Shown: positions 15,286 through 23,572, counted from the first letter of the stretch. The stretch: 31,202 nucleotides of DNA from an uncultured Lachnospiraceae bacterium (GCA_947177925.1 CAMWWJ010000003.1:1-31202); one strand, 5' to 3'. Numbers and translations: made by a program. The notes: generated by a model not told the origin, from the sequence alone.

Positions 15286-16440
15286 ATGGGACTTGACTTT
15301 AGTAAATCAACGGCTACAGCAACATCGGCTGCAACAGCAATACCAGAAACAAAAGATGAAATCGTGGTTGTTGAGCAGTATGATATTGTAGCTGACAGAC
15401 AGCAGATGAACTCGGAACTTGTTAATTCGGAAGAGGTGGATCGCATTGTTAGTACGATTGAGGTAAACAATCTTGAGACAATCGTTTCTTTTGGGGCAGA
15501 AGTTGCAGAGGAAATTTCAAAAGCGTCAGATGTGGTATTGAACAGCATGAATATGTCACAGCTTGATGATACCAGTGAGATGCTTAAAACACTTGCGAAG
15601 ATAATGGATCGATTCGATATTTCGGAGATTAAAGATGATCCCACTCTTTTCGGAAAGCTGTTTGGGAATTTAAAAAAGCAGCTGGATAAGATTCTTGCAA
15701 AGTATCATACAATGGGTGAAGAGGTAGACAAGATTTATGTGCAGTTAAAAGAATATGAATCAGAAATAAAGCAGTCTAACCGCAAACTATCTACAATGTT
15801 CGATGCAAATGTTAATTTCTATCATGAACTTGTTAAATATATCTTAGCAGGTGAGCAGGCATGCAAGGAAATCGAAGCATATATTGCGCAGAGACAGCAA
15901 GATATGGAAACAACCGGAGATCAGTCAATTCAGTTTGAATTAACCAGTCTTAATCAGGCTTTAATGATGATGGAACAACGTACTCAGGATTTGAGAACCG
16001 CTGAGAATGTTGCAATGCAGTCTATTCCAATGATAAAGACAATGGAATTCAGTAACTACAATCTTGTAAGAAAGATTAATTCAGCCTTTATCGTAACGCT
16101 TCCTGTATTTAAGCAGGCTCTTGCACAGGCTATTCTGCTTAAGAGACAAAAAATTCAGGCTGAATCCATGGCTGCTCTTGATAAGAAGACGAATGAGATG
16201 CTTATAAAGAATGCCCAGAATAGTGTTGAAGTATCTAAGGCTACTGCAAGACTTACCTCTGGCAGTTCCATTCAGATTGAGACGCTTGAAAATACCTGGA
16301 GGACAATTACCAGTGGTATTGAAGAGACAAAGAGGATTCAAGAAGAGGCCAGAAAGAAGCGTGCGGAGGATCAGGTAAGACTTGAGGCTATCAAGGCGGA
16401 CTTTGACAAGCAGTATCATATGCCGCCTGCAACAAAGTAA
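15286..16440 (+). CDS. telA: TelA-family toxic-anion resistance protein (YceH-like)
   Basis: This 384-aa, mostly alpha-helical soluble protein matches the TelA family (B. subtilis YceH). Hallmarks are NNLETIVSFGAEVAEEISKA, MLKTLAKIMDRFDI, the long coiled-coil middle region, VAMQSIPMIKTMEFSNYNLV and a C-terminal TWRTITSGIEETKRI segment. It is linked to tellurite, nisin and envelope-antibiotic tolerance in other Firmicutes; the mechanism is unresolved. ATG 15286 has AGGAGAGG at 8 bp and lies one base after the YceG stop. Its position between YceG and the TerDs repeats the yceG-yceH association of Bacillus, though gene order and neighbours differ. Confidence 0.93.
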   Translation: MGLDFSKSTATATSAATAIPETKDEIVVVEQYDIVADRQQMNSELVNSEEVDRIVSTIEVNNLETIVSFGAEVAEEISKASDVVLNSMNMSQLDDTSEMLKTLAKIMDRFDISEIKDDPTLFGKLFGNLKKQLDKILAKYHTMGEEVDKIYVQLKEYESEIKQSNRKLSTMFDANVNFYHELVKYILAGEQACKEIEAYIAQRQQDMETTGDQSIQFELTSLNQALMMMEQRTQDLRTAENVAMQSIPMIKTMEFSNYNLVRKINSAFIVTLPVFKQALAQAILLKRQKIQAESMAALDKKTNEMLIKNAQNSVEVSKATARLTSGSSIQIETLENTWRTITSGIEETKRIQEEARKKRAEDQVRLEAIKADFDKQYHMPPATK

Positions 16441-16487
16441 GTTATTCCAATTAACTATATCATATTTAATTCAAGGAGGGTAATACA

Positions 16488-17069
16488 ATGCCGATTAATT
16501 TATCTAAAGGACAGAAAGTAGACTTAACAAAGGGAAATCCTGGACTTAAGAGCATTATGGTAGGTCTTGGATGGGACGTAAATGCGTTTGATTCAGGTGC
16601 TGATTTTGACCTTGATGCAGCTGCATTTATGCTTGGTGCAAATGGTAAGTGTCCAACAGAGAAAGAATTCGTATTCTATGGCAATTTGGCACATGCAAGC
16701 GAATCTGTTAAGCATATGGGTGACAACCTTACAGGTGCCGGAGAGGGAGATGATGAGCAGATCCAGGTTGATTTGTCAAAAGTTCCTGCAAATATTGAGA
16801 AAATTGCTTTTACTGTTACGATTTATGATGCGGAGAAAAGACATCAGAACTTTGGACAGGTATCCAATTCGTTTATTCGTCTGGTTGACGAGTCAAATGG
16901 AACAGAATTGATCAGATATGATCTGGGAGAAGATTTCTCAATTGAAACAGCAGTTGTTGTTGGTGAGTTATATAGAAATAATGGTGAATGGAAGTTCAAT
17001 GCTATCGGAAGTGGATTCCAGGGCGGCCTTGCGGCTCTTTGTGGACACTACGGAATTGAAGTAGCATAA
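16488..17069 (+). CDS. terD: TerD-family calcium-binding stress protein (first copy)
   Basis: This 193-aa cytoplasmic protein has the TerD beta-sandwich. It starts with the INLSKGQKVDLTKGNPGL strand and has GWDVNAFDSGADFDLDAAAF. It also has GDNLTGAGEGDDEQI, which supplies the acidic Ca2+ ligands known from TerD structures. The C-terminus is EWKFNAIGSGFQGGLAALC. All acidic positions are kept, so Ca2+ binding is expected. It is a close paralogue of the next gene (same length, most motifs identical), pointing to a tandem duplication. AAGGAGG lies about 9 bp before ATG 16488. The spacer after telA is about 47 bp without a clear promoter. Confidence 0.95.
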   Translation: MPINLSKGQKVDLTKGNPGLKSIMVGLGWDVNAFDSGADFDLDAAAFMLGANGKCPTEKEFVFYGNLAHASESVKHMGDNLTGAGEGDDEQIQVDLSKVPANIEKIAFTVTIYDAEKRHQNFGQVSNSFIRLVDESNGTELIRYDLGEDFSIETAVVVGELYRNNGEWKFNAIGSGFQGGLAALCGHYGIEVA

Positions 17070-17082
17070 GGAGGGGAAGAAT

Positions 17083-17664
17083 ATGCCAGTAAGTTTACAG
17101 AAAGGTCAAAAAGTAAGTTTGACGAAAGGAAATCCAGGACTTACCAATGTGGTAGTTGGTATTGGATGGGATGTAAATGCATTTGACACAGGTGGAGATT
17201 TCGATCTTGATGGAGCTGCATTCCTGCTGACTGATACAGGAAAGGTGTCTGATCAGAAAGACTTCGTATTTTACGGGAATCTGACTCATCCATCCGGAAG
17301 TGTCCAGCATCTTGGCGATAATCTTACAGGTGCTGGAGATGGAGATGATGAACAGATTAAAATTGATCTGTCAAAGGTTCCTGCTAATATTACAAAGATT
17401 GCATTTACTGTAACCATTTATGAAGCAGAAGCACGCCATCAGAATTTTGGACAGGTATCCAATGCATTTGTCCGTATTTGTAATGAGGCAACAGGAGAAG
17501 AACTTTTAAGATATGATCTTGGTGAGGACTTTTCAATAGAGACTGCAGCTGTTTTTGGAGAACTCTATAAGAATGGTGATGAATGGAAATTCAATGCGAT
17601 TGGCAGCGGTTTTCAAGGCGGCCTGGCAGCATTATGTAATAATTACGGAGTAGATGTAGAATAG
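17083..17664 (+). CDS. terD: TerD-family calcium-binding stress protein (second copy)
   Basis: This 193-aa protein is closely similar to the preceding one along its whole length. It has GWDVNAFDTGGDFDLDGAAF, GDNLTGAGDGDDEQI and the same DEWKFNAIGSGFQGGLAALC end, so the Ca2+ ligands are intact. The 13-bp gap and strong AGGAGG place it in the same transcript. Divergence is concentrated in the surface stretch around residues 40-60 and the last ten residues, which may tune partner choice (inference). Confidence 0.95.
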   Translation: MPVSLQKGQKVSLTKGNPGLTNVVVGIGWDVNAFDTGGDFDLDGAAFLLTDTGKVSDQKDFVFYGNLTHPSGSVQHLGDNLTGAGDGDDEQIKIDLSKVPANITKIAFTVTIYEAEARHQNFGQVSNAFVRICNEATGEELLRYDLGEDFSIETAAVFGELYKNGDEWKFNAIGSGFQGGLAALCNNYGVDVE

Positions 17665-17674
17665 GAGGAAGAGC

Positions 17675-18286
17675 ATGTCAATTAGCTTACAGAAAGGACA
17701 GAAAGTAAGCCTGTCTAAAGATAATGCGGGATTATCAAAGATTATTGTGGGTCTTGGATGGGATGAGGTAAAACAATCATCCGGAGGCGGAATATTAGGT
17801 TCTTTATTCGGTTCATCAAAACCAGCCACAACCATCGACTGCGATGCGTCAGCAATTATGTTAAAGAATGGAAAACTAGTTGATAAGGCAGATTTGGTTT
17901 ATTTTGGAAATTTAAATCATAAATCAGGAACTGTCAGTCACCAGGGAGACAATCTTACAGGTGCAGGTGAGGGAGATGACGAGCAGATCATAATTGATCT
18001 TGCAAGAGTGCCTCAGGAGTACGATAAAATTGTTATTGTTGTAAATATCTATCAGGCAGTTCAAAGAAAACAGCATTTTGGAATGATTCAGAATGCGTTT
18101 GTCAGATTAGTGGATGCAAGAAATAATAATGAAATGTGTAAGTATAATTTGACCGAAAACTATTCGGGGATGACCGCAATGATATTTGGTGAAGTATACA
18201 GACATAATGGCGAGTGGAAATTTAGTGCAGTCGGCCAGGGGACAAATGATCCGGGTCTGGGTGAACTTAGCAGCAGATATGCTTAA
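17675..18286 (+). CDS. divergent TerD-family protein with glycine-rich insert
   Basis: This 203-aa TerD-domain protein differs from the two upstream copies. The first calcium loop is replaced by a Gly/Ser-rich insert (SSGGGILGSLFGSSKP, about residues 32-47) followed by TIDCDASAIML. The second loop, GDNLTGAGEGDDEQI, is intact. This fits the YceD/TerE-like branch with partly altered Ca2+ sites. The start ATG 17675 has AGGAGG about 7 bp upstream and a gap of 10 bp. It is probably a non-equivalent subunit working with the two canonical TerDs at the membrane. Confidence 0.93.
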   Translation: MSISLQKGQKVSLSKDNAGLSKIIVGLGWDEVKQSSGGGILGSLFGSSKPATTIDCDASAIMLKNGKLVDKADLVYFGNLNHKSGTVSHQGDNLTGAGEGDDEQIIIDLARVPQEYDKIVIVVNIYQAVQRKQHFGMIQNAFVRLVDARNNNEMCKYNLTENYSGMTAMIFGEVYRHNGEWKFSAVGQGTNDPGLGELSSRYA

Positions 18287-18298
18287 AACTAAAAATTT

Positions 18299-18338
18299 CT
18301 ATCGGGAAAGAGAGGGACTATTTCGATAGTTTCTCTCT
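18299..18338 (+). terminator. intra-operon hairpin with TTCG loop (attenuator-like)
   Basis: AGAGAGGGACTAT (18309-18321) pairs with ATAGTTTCTCTCT (18326-18338), with two G-U pairs, around a TTCG tetraloop. It is followed by the weak T run ATTTATT. CTATCG at 18299-18304 is complementary to CGATAG (18324-18329), inside the loop and right arm, so a competing fold is possible. It lies between the third TerD and the P-type ATPase and probably sets the relative expression of the pump. Confidence 0.5.
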
Positions 18339-18371
18339 ATTTATTGCGTTAAAGGAGGACATTTATTTATA

Positions 18372-21005
18372 ATGAGTAACATGAACAAAGAAGAACTAAT
18401 GAGAGGTCTTTCTGATTCTCAGGTAAGCAAGAGCAAGCAGGAGTTTGGTACAAATGAACTTGCAAAGAAAGAAGCAGAGTCACTTTGGTCGATGTTTATC
18501 GGAGCATTCGATGATATTTGGATTAAAGTATTATGTGCTGCTTTGGTTTTGAAAATTGCTCTGTCCGTATTGGGTGCTTTTGTTCCGGCATTGGCAGGTG
18601 AGAACGATGTTGTTGAAATCATTAGTATTATTTTAGCGATTGCCTTAGCTACTGGATTCAGCACTTTATCTGAGTATAGAAATAGTTCAAGAAGTGAAGC
18701 GCTTCAAGAGGAATATAACAAGACTTATGCCAAAGTTATGAGAAATGGCAAGTTAATTAATATTCTTACAAGTGAAATCGTGAAAGGAGATACGATTCTG
18801 GTTCAGGCAGGAGATAAGGTTCCTGTGGATGGTGTATTGTTTGAAGGACATATCAAGGTCTCACAGGCTGCACTAAACGGCGAATCCAGAGATGAGTCTA
18901 AGACAGCTGCTATAAATCTGGACGAAGCAGAATCTACAGATTATGCATCTGCTTGTAAAATATTTATGGGTTCCGTAGTAACTTCTGGTGAAGGTTATAT
19001 GGTTGCAACAGTAATCGGCGATGCATCAGAGCTTGGAAAAATCAATAAAGCATTAACGGATGATGAAGAAGAAGAGAGAAAAGATACTTCCAGCCTGAAA
19101 CTGGAAGTTGTAGCTGCAGGGATTGGTAAATTGGGTGTATCAGCTGCGGCAATTGCAGGTGTTTTACATGTTGGGCTTACGCTTTTCAGAGCAAATGAAG
19201 CAATTACGGCAGTATCGGTTCTTTTGCTGATTGCAGAAGCTGTCATGTTAATGGCTTCCATTGTAATCATGGCAGTGCCGGAAGGTCTTCCAATGATGAA
19301 TAGCTTAGTTCAGTCCATGAACACAGAATCTATGTATAAAAAGAACATTCTGGTTAGTCATAAAGCAGCGTTCTCTGATTCGGCTTATATGAACGTTCTA
19401 TTTAGTGATAAGACAGGGACGATTACACAGGGTAACTTATCTCTTGTTGAGTTTATCACTGGTGAAGGTAAGATTGTAGACAGTATTCAAAGCAGGGAAT
19501 TCATTGAAGCCATTACACTGAATAACCTGGCAAAGGTATCAGAAGGGAAAGCCATTGGCAGCAATAATATGGATAGAGCACTTTTGACTTATGCGTTGAA
19601 TAATGGCTATGATGATTCTAAAAATGATCCGGATAAGGTAAAAGACATTAGTGGATTCGATTCAGAAAAGAAATGTGCAACTGTTACTTTGAAAAATGGA
19701 TTGGTATATTGGAAAGGTGCTACCGAAAATATTATTGATCAGGTAACACACTATATGCTTCCAGATGGAGAAGAGAAGGAATTTACTTCTGCTAATAAAA
19801 AAGCAGTGGAAGAACAGATGCTTGCTGAAGCAAAACGAACAATGAAACTTTTATCAGTAGCAAAGATTGCAGATGGAAAAACAGTTTTAATGGCAGTTCT
19901 TTGCTTGAGAGATAATGTCAGGACAGATGCTGTTGAAACTGTTAAAATTCTTAACAGTGCAGGAATTCAGGTTGTAATGGTAACTGGAGATGCAGAAGAG
20001 ACAGCTGTTGCAATTGCGAAAGAAGCAGGTATCTTAAAAGATGAAAAGAAGGATGTAGTCCTCACTCATGAGCAGTTAGAGAAGATGTCTGATGAGGAAC
20101 TTAAGAAAGAACTTCCAAATCTTAGAGTGGTAAGTAGAGCAAAACCACTTGATAAGAAGAGGCTTGTTTCTATTTCACAGCAATTAGATGATGTCTGTGG
20201 CATGACCGGTGATGGAGTGAATGATGCACCTGCTCTTAAGCAGGCAGACATTGGTTTTGCTATGGGGGACGGTACAGCTGTTGCCCAGGAAGCAGGAGAT
20301 GTTGTTATCCTTAATAACAGTTTAACTTCTATTAAAGATTGTGTCCTTAATAGTAGGACAATGGCTAAATCAGTAGGAAAATTCCTGATTTTCCAGTTGA
20401 CAGTAAATATCAGTACACTGTTAATGAACATTATTGCGCCTGTTCTTGGATGGACAGAGCCATTTTCAATCGTCCAGATTTTATGGATTAATCTTATTAT
20501 GGATACTCTTGCGGCAATGGCCTTTGGTGGAGAGCCTATTCTTGATAGATATATGGAAGAGAAGCCGGCGCTTAGAACAGATAATATTTTAACAACTTAT
20601 ATTAAGTCAGCAATTGGAACAAGTTCAATATTCATTACCTTAGGTTCTATTCTCATCTTAGAGAACATTGCTGGTATTACAGATTTTGTTACGCCTGTTG
20701 GCTGTGCAGATCCTGAATTGTATAAGAAGACGTTCATGTTTGCGTTTTTCATCTACTCTATTATTTTTAATAGTTTGAATACCAGGTCTGAAAGATTCAA
20801 TGTGTTTGAGCATATCGGTGAAAATAAAAACTTTGTGCTTGTTATGGGAGCCATATTCGTATTACAGACAGTAATCATTGAAATAGGAGGTCAAGTATTT
20901 AATACAACAACACTTAATGTAAAAGCATTACTTGTTTCAATGGCTTTAGCAATACTGATTATCCCTGTTGATATGGTTAGAAAAGCAATTGTTTCCAAGA
21001 AATAG
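18372..21005 (+). CDS. P-type Ca2+-translocating ATPase (type IIB-like)
   Basis: This is an 877-aa ion pump. The N-terminal cation-ATPase segment (about 5-75) and two TM hairpins precede the actuator loop (LNGESRDES). TM4 has VPEGLP and the phosphorylation site is D346 in SDKTGTIT. The nucleotide domain includes KGATE. The hinge is MTGDGVNDAPALKQADIG. TM6 has WINLIMDTLAAMAFGGEP, the N/D pair used for one Ca2+ in PMCA/PMR1-like pumps. Transport of Ca2+ (or Mn2+) out of the cytoplasm is therefore likely. ATG 18372 has AGGAGG about 13 bp upstream. It sits where many Ter clusters carry TerC, and a Ca2+ pump beside Ca2+-binding TerDs is functionally suggestive. Confidence 0.93.
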   Translation: MSNMNKEELMRGLSDSQVSKSKQEFGTNELAKKEAESLWSMFIGAFDDIWIKVLCAALVLKIALSVLGAFVPALAGENDVVEIISIILAIALATGFSTLSEYRNSSRSEALQEEYNKTYAKVMRNGKLINILTSEIVKGDTILVQAGDKVPVDGVLFEGHIKVSQAALNGESRDESKTAAINLDEAESTDYASACKIFMGSVVTSGEGYMVATVIGDASELGKINKALTDDEEEERKDTSSLKLEVVAAGIGKLGVSAAAIAGVLHVGLTLFRANEAITAVSVLLLIAEAVMLMASIVIMAVPEGLPMMNSLVQSMNTESMYKKNILVSHKAAFSDSAYMNVLFSDKTGTITQGNLSLVEFITGEGKIVDSIQSREFIEAITLNNLAKVSEGKAIGSNNMDRALLTYALNNGYDDSKNDPDKVKDISGFDSEKKCATVTLKNGLVYWKGATENIIDQVTHYMLPDGEEKEFTSANKKAVEEQMLAEAKRTMKLLSVAKIADGKTVLMAVLCLRDNVRTDAVETVKILNSAGIQVVMVTGDAEETAVAIAKEAGILKDEKKDVVLTHEQLEKMSDEELKKELPNLRVVSRAKPLDKKRLVSISQQLDDVCGMTGDGVNDAPALKQADIGFAMGDGTAVAQEAGDVVILNNSLTSIKDCVLNSRTMAKSVGKFLIFQLTVNISTLLMNIIAPVLGWTEPFSIVQILWINLIMDTLAAMAFGGEPILDRYMEEKPALRTDNILTTYIKSAIGTSSIFITLGSILILENIAGITDFVTPVGCADPELYKKTFMFAFFIYSIIFNSLNTRSERFNVFEHIGENKNFVLVMGAIFVLQTVIIEIGGQVFNTTTLNVKALLVSMALAILIIPVDMVRKAIVSKK

Positions 21006-21023
21006 TTGATTGGGAAGTATAGG

Positions 21024-21062
21024 AAAGGTGTGGTAAAGTTTATTTATATCACACCTTTTTTT
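21024..21062 (+). terminator. intrinsic terminator after the P-type ATPase
   Basis: AAAGGTGTG (21024-21032) pairs with CACACCTTT (21050-21058), and the T run continues to 21062. It stands 16 bp before the HAD start and leaves only the Shine-Dalgarno, so it may be leaky. No separate promoter for the HAD gene is evident. Confidence 0.7.
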
Positions 21063-21078
21063 ATTAGGAGAAAGAGGA

Positions 21079-21843
21079 ATGATTATTTTTAATGCAGACT
21101 TAGATAATACACTGATATATTCATATAAACATGATATCGGACCTGCAAAGAGAAATGTTGAAATATATCAAGGAAGAGAAGTTTCATTCATTACGGACAA
21201 AACATACGAACTCTTGCAGAAAGTAAAAAAAGAAATGCTGATTGTTCCTACCTCAACCAGAACAATAGAGCAGTATGAGCGTATAGATTTAGGAATTGGA
21301 AATTTTAAATATGCGCTTGTATGTAACGGTGGTGTTCTGCTGGTGGATGGAGTGAAGGACGAAAGATGGTACCAGGAATCCTTAAGATTAGTATCTTTGA
21401 GCGCTGCTGCCATCAATACGGCATCGAAGATATTAGAAGGAGATTTTCGGAGAAAATTTGAACTTCGATTAATAGAAAATTTGTTTATCTTTACGAAATG
21501 TAACGAGCCTGAGAAGGTGGTATTCGATTTAAAAGCGCAGCTTAATACCGATTTGGTAGATGTATTCAATAATGGTGAGAAGGTATATGTAATGCCATCA
21601 AGCCTAAATAAGGGCGCTGCGATTGGACGACTGCGAGCAATGCTTAAGCCGGATTTTGTCGTTGCTGCAGGCGACAGTGAATTTGATATATCTATGGTTG
21701 TAAAAGCAGATAGAGGTTTCGTTCCGGACGGATTCAAGAAAAAATATGGAGTTGATGAAGAAATACATGAAGTCGGTTCAAATAGCATCTTTTCAGAAGC
21801 AGTCTTAGAGGAGTGTATAAAAATAAAAGCGGAACTGTCATGA
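21079..21843 (+). CDS. HAD-family phosphatase of the Ter module
   Basis: This is a 254-aa phosphoesterase of the Cof/sucrose-phosphate-phosphatase-like branch. Motif I is FNADLDNTLI (D7 nucleophile, D9 acid/base), motif II VPTSTRT, motif III LNKGAAI and motif IV AAGDSEFDISM. A C2-type cap lies between about 90 and 185. In Ter clusters this HAD is predicted to dephosphorylate the metabolite made by the PRTases and lyase. Here it lies some 12 kb from those genes, at the end of the TerD/pump operon. ATG 21079 follows AGGAGAAAGAGGA. Its stop lies inside the bidirectional terminator that follows. Confidence 0.88.
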   Translation: MIIFNADLDNTLIYSYKHDIGPAKRNVEIYQGREVSFITDKTYELLQKVKKEMLIVPTSTRTIEQYERIDLGIGNFKYALVCNGGVLLVDGVKDERWYQESLRLVSLSAAAINTASKILEGDFRRKFELRLIENLFIFTKCNEPEKVVFDLKAQLNTDLVDVFNNGEKVYVMPSSLNKGAAIGRLRAMLKPDFVVAAGDSEFDISMVVKADRGFVPDGFKKKYGVDEEIHEVGSNSIFSEAVLEECIKIKAELS

Positions 21844-21858
21844 GCTCCGCTTTTATTT
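21821..21858. terminator. bidirectional terminator overlapping the HAD stop codon
   Basis: AAATAAAAGCGGA (21821-21833) pairs with TCCGCTTTTATTT (21846-21858), a 13-bp stem with A/T tracts on both sides, so it works for both converging transcripts. The HAD stop codon (21841-21843) is in its loop. It lies 21 bp from the AIM24 stop. Confidence 0.8.
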
Positions 21859-21879
21859 CATATCTCATTCATTCATCAA

Positions 21880-22584
21880 TTAATCCATACTTACGCTGAC
21901 TCCACCCCTTCGCTCAGAAGGTTGAATGATTACAGTAACAGCAGAATTTCCATGCCATTCGAATTGATAGGATTCTCCAGAGGTCTGTCCGATAAAGGTC
22001 TTCCAGGAAACGTCAGCAGTTACTTGTGGATCGCAAGGACCATTTCCGACCCAGCATATAACGGCATCTGGATCGACCGAAATGGTATCATGAGACATTA
22101 CGTTACTGATAACAATTGGATTACCATCCGATAAAACGGCCACATAAGCATTATTTCCTCTGCCGGTAAGTGTGGATGTGGCCAGACCTTTTTGGGAAAG
22201 AATGCCGACACCAATGAATCTGACACTGTAATCACAGTCCTGAGTAAAAGCAAGGATATTTTCTGATTCAACAGAAATAGTTTCCCCCTGCTCTAAATGA
22301 TAAATAACAACATGCTGACCATAATTTGCGTAATATGTAACAGAGTCACCATTCAGATTTACCTTCATAAGGGGGAGGTTTTCACCAGTCACTCTTCTGG
22401 CTAATTGTCCAAGTAAAGCCTGACCGATGTTATTTTGAGGTCCAAGAAGAACCTTTTCGAATTTGTAATTCTTGCCACCAGAGTTCTCGCCTGCAATAAA
22501 GGCTCCAGCTTTGGCGAAAAGTACATCGCTGCCTGTGCATGTAACTTTTAGAGTTAATTCATTGATTGTTTCGAATTTTAACAT
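21880..22584 (-). CDS. AIM24-family protein
   Basis: This 234-aa protein of the AIM24/TIGR00266 family is an all-beta fold with no catalytic residues recognised. Typical features are VLFAKAGAFIAGENSGG, LLGQLARRVTGENLPLM, the glycine-rich LTGRGNNAYVAVLSDGNPI and DAVICWVGNGPCDP. AIM24-like proteins recur in Ter gene neighbourhoods and are thought to act at membranes or as scaffolds; the mechanism is unknown. AGGAGG lies 7 bp before the ATG. It is second in a minus-strand operon, 20 bp after the TerD at 22605. Confidence 0.9.
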   Translation of the reverse strand: MLKFETINELTLKVTCTGSDVLFAKAGAFIAGENSGGKNYKFEKVLLGPQNNIGQALLGQLARRVTGENLPLMKVNLNGDSVTYYANYGQHVVIYHLEQGETISVESENILAFTQDCDYSVRFIGVGILSQKGLATSTLTGRGNNAYVAVLSDGNPIVISNVMSHDTISVDPDAVICWVGNGPCDPQVTADVSWKTFIGQTSGESYQFEWHGNSAVTVIIQPSERRGGVSVSMD

Positions 22585-22604
22585 TAGTATTCCTCCTATT
22601 ATAT

Positions 22605-23354
22605 TTAGATTACCTGAACTCCATATAATTCACATAAGCCTGCAAGATCCCTTGCAACGCCATTTCCGATAGCATTAAATTTCCAGGCACCATTATGGAT
22701 ATAAATTTCTCCAATCATCATGGATGTGACATTGGAATAATATTCATCCATTTTGAAGCTGACAAGTTCATTATTTGTAGGCATATCAATGATGCGTATA
22801 TATGCATCTTTTAGCATACTGAAATTTAATTTCTTTTCTAAAGCTTCATTGATAGTCAGGACAAAAACAATTTTTGCAACAGCAGGATTGATCTTGGTAA
22901 AATCAACCGAAATTATCTCCCGATCAGCACCGGTATCTACGCGGAATACGGTACTGCTGTCAGGACTTTGAGTTTGCCCGTAAAAAACAAACCATGTGTC
23001 ACCGATTACTTTACCAGTTGAATTGAGTAAAAAAGCGGAAACATCAACATCGCAATTAGAATTAGTTGTATTCCAACCTAAGCAGGCTTTAATCATAGAT
23101 AACTTTCCCGAAACTTCCAAAGGCACTTTTTGACCTTTTTGGACAGTATGAATGAGTTGAGGAATAGGTTTAGAGGCTTGTGCAGAAAAGGAATTATTAT
23201 CATGTGGTGTTGTGGCAGTAGAATCTTGTAATGCATTGCCATTTACCGATGCAATATCTTGAGATGATTTCGGCCCCTGAACCTTAATCTGATTGATTGA
23301 CAGAATCGTTTGCCTGGTTAAAGGAGCTGTAGATTTCATTGGAACATTAACCAT
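22605..23354 (-). CDS. TerD-family protein with ~70-aa N-terminal extension
   Basis: This 249-aa protein starts with about 70 Ser/Thr/Gln-rich, probably disordered residues, then a TerD domain (TVQKGQKVPLEVSGKLSMIK onward, ending WKFNAIGNGVARDLAGLCEL). The first acidic loop is modified (NSNCDVDVSAFLL). The second, normally GDNLTGxGxGDDE, is reduced to RVDTGADREIISVDF, so one Ca2+ site is probably lost. It is the most divergent of the four TerDs here and is transcribed away from mtnA. The ATG has AAGGTGA about 8 bp upstream. With AIM24 it forms a separate two-gene unit of the island. Confidence 0.92.
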   Translation of the reverse strand: MVNVPMKSTAPLTRQTILSINQIKVQGPKSSQDIASVNGNALQDSTATTPHDNNSFSAQASKPIPQLIHTVQKGQKVPLEVSGKLSMIKACLGWNTTNSNCDVDVSAFLLNSTGKVIGDTWFVFYGQTQSPDSSTVFRVDTGADREIISVDFTKINPAVAKIVFVLTINEALEKKLNFSMLKDAYIRIIDMPTNNELVSFKMDEYYSNVTSMMIGEIYIHNGAWKFNAIGNGVARDLAGLCELYGVQVI

Positions 23355-23405
23355 ATTTTATCACCTTCATCATTATAATCTGTAAAAAGAGTTCTTCACG
23401 CTTAC

Positions 23406-23445
23406 ATTTTAATGGATAATATCGAAGATGTCAATTTTTTGACAT
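23406..23445 (-). promoter_or_regulatory. minus-strand promoter with -35 inside a palindrome
   Basis: On the minus strand TTGACA (23434-23429), 17 bp and TAAAAT (23411-23406) form a good promoter for the TerD-AIM24 pair. The -35 lies in the palindrome ATGTCAA-TTTT-TTGACAT (23428-23445). Its other arm supplies a TTGACA facing mtnA, although no good plus-strand -10 follows at 17 bp. The rest of the ~218-bp intergenic region shows no gene. Confidence 0.65.
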
Positions 23446-23572
23446 GATTCGTGATACATGGATATTTCCATATATGCTATTTGATTCCGCAAAAGGAAAT
23501 ATTCCTAGACGATACCACCAAAAAAATGCTAATATGACTTATAAGAACAATTACAATAGCAAGGAGAACAAC

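Noticed and set aside
15231..15644. 137-aa minus-strand ORF
   Set aside because: Antisense shadow of the telA start; Ser/Thr-rich composition arises from the opposite strand.
20066..20431. 121-aa minus-strand ORF inside the P-type ATPase
   Set aside because: Antisense to the strongly conserved hinge region; a frame shadow.
21168..21788. 206-aa minus-strand ORF
   Set aside because: Antisense to the HAD gene, whose four motifs are clear; no ribosome site and no recognisable domain.
6818..23354. Phage or integrative element carrying the Ter island
   Set aside because: No integrase, recombinase, tRNA attachment site or flanking direct repeats are visible; the lower GC only hints at transfer.
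23446..23572. SAM-type riboswitch before mtnA
   Set aside because: The leader is short and lacks the conserved SAM-box core or a terminator hairpin.
23444..23572. Upstream start of MtnA adding 43 residues
   Set aside because: The extension overlaps the promoter/palindrome, lacks family similarity, and ATG 23573 has a good ribosome site.
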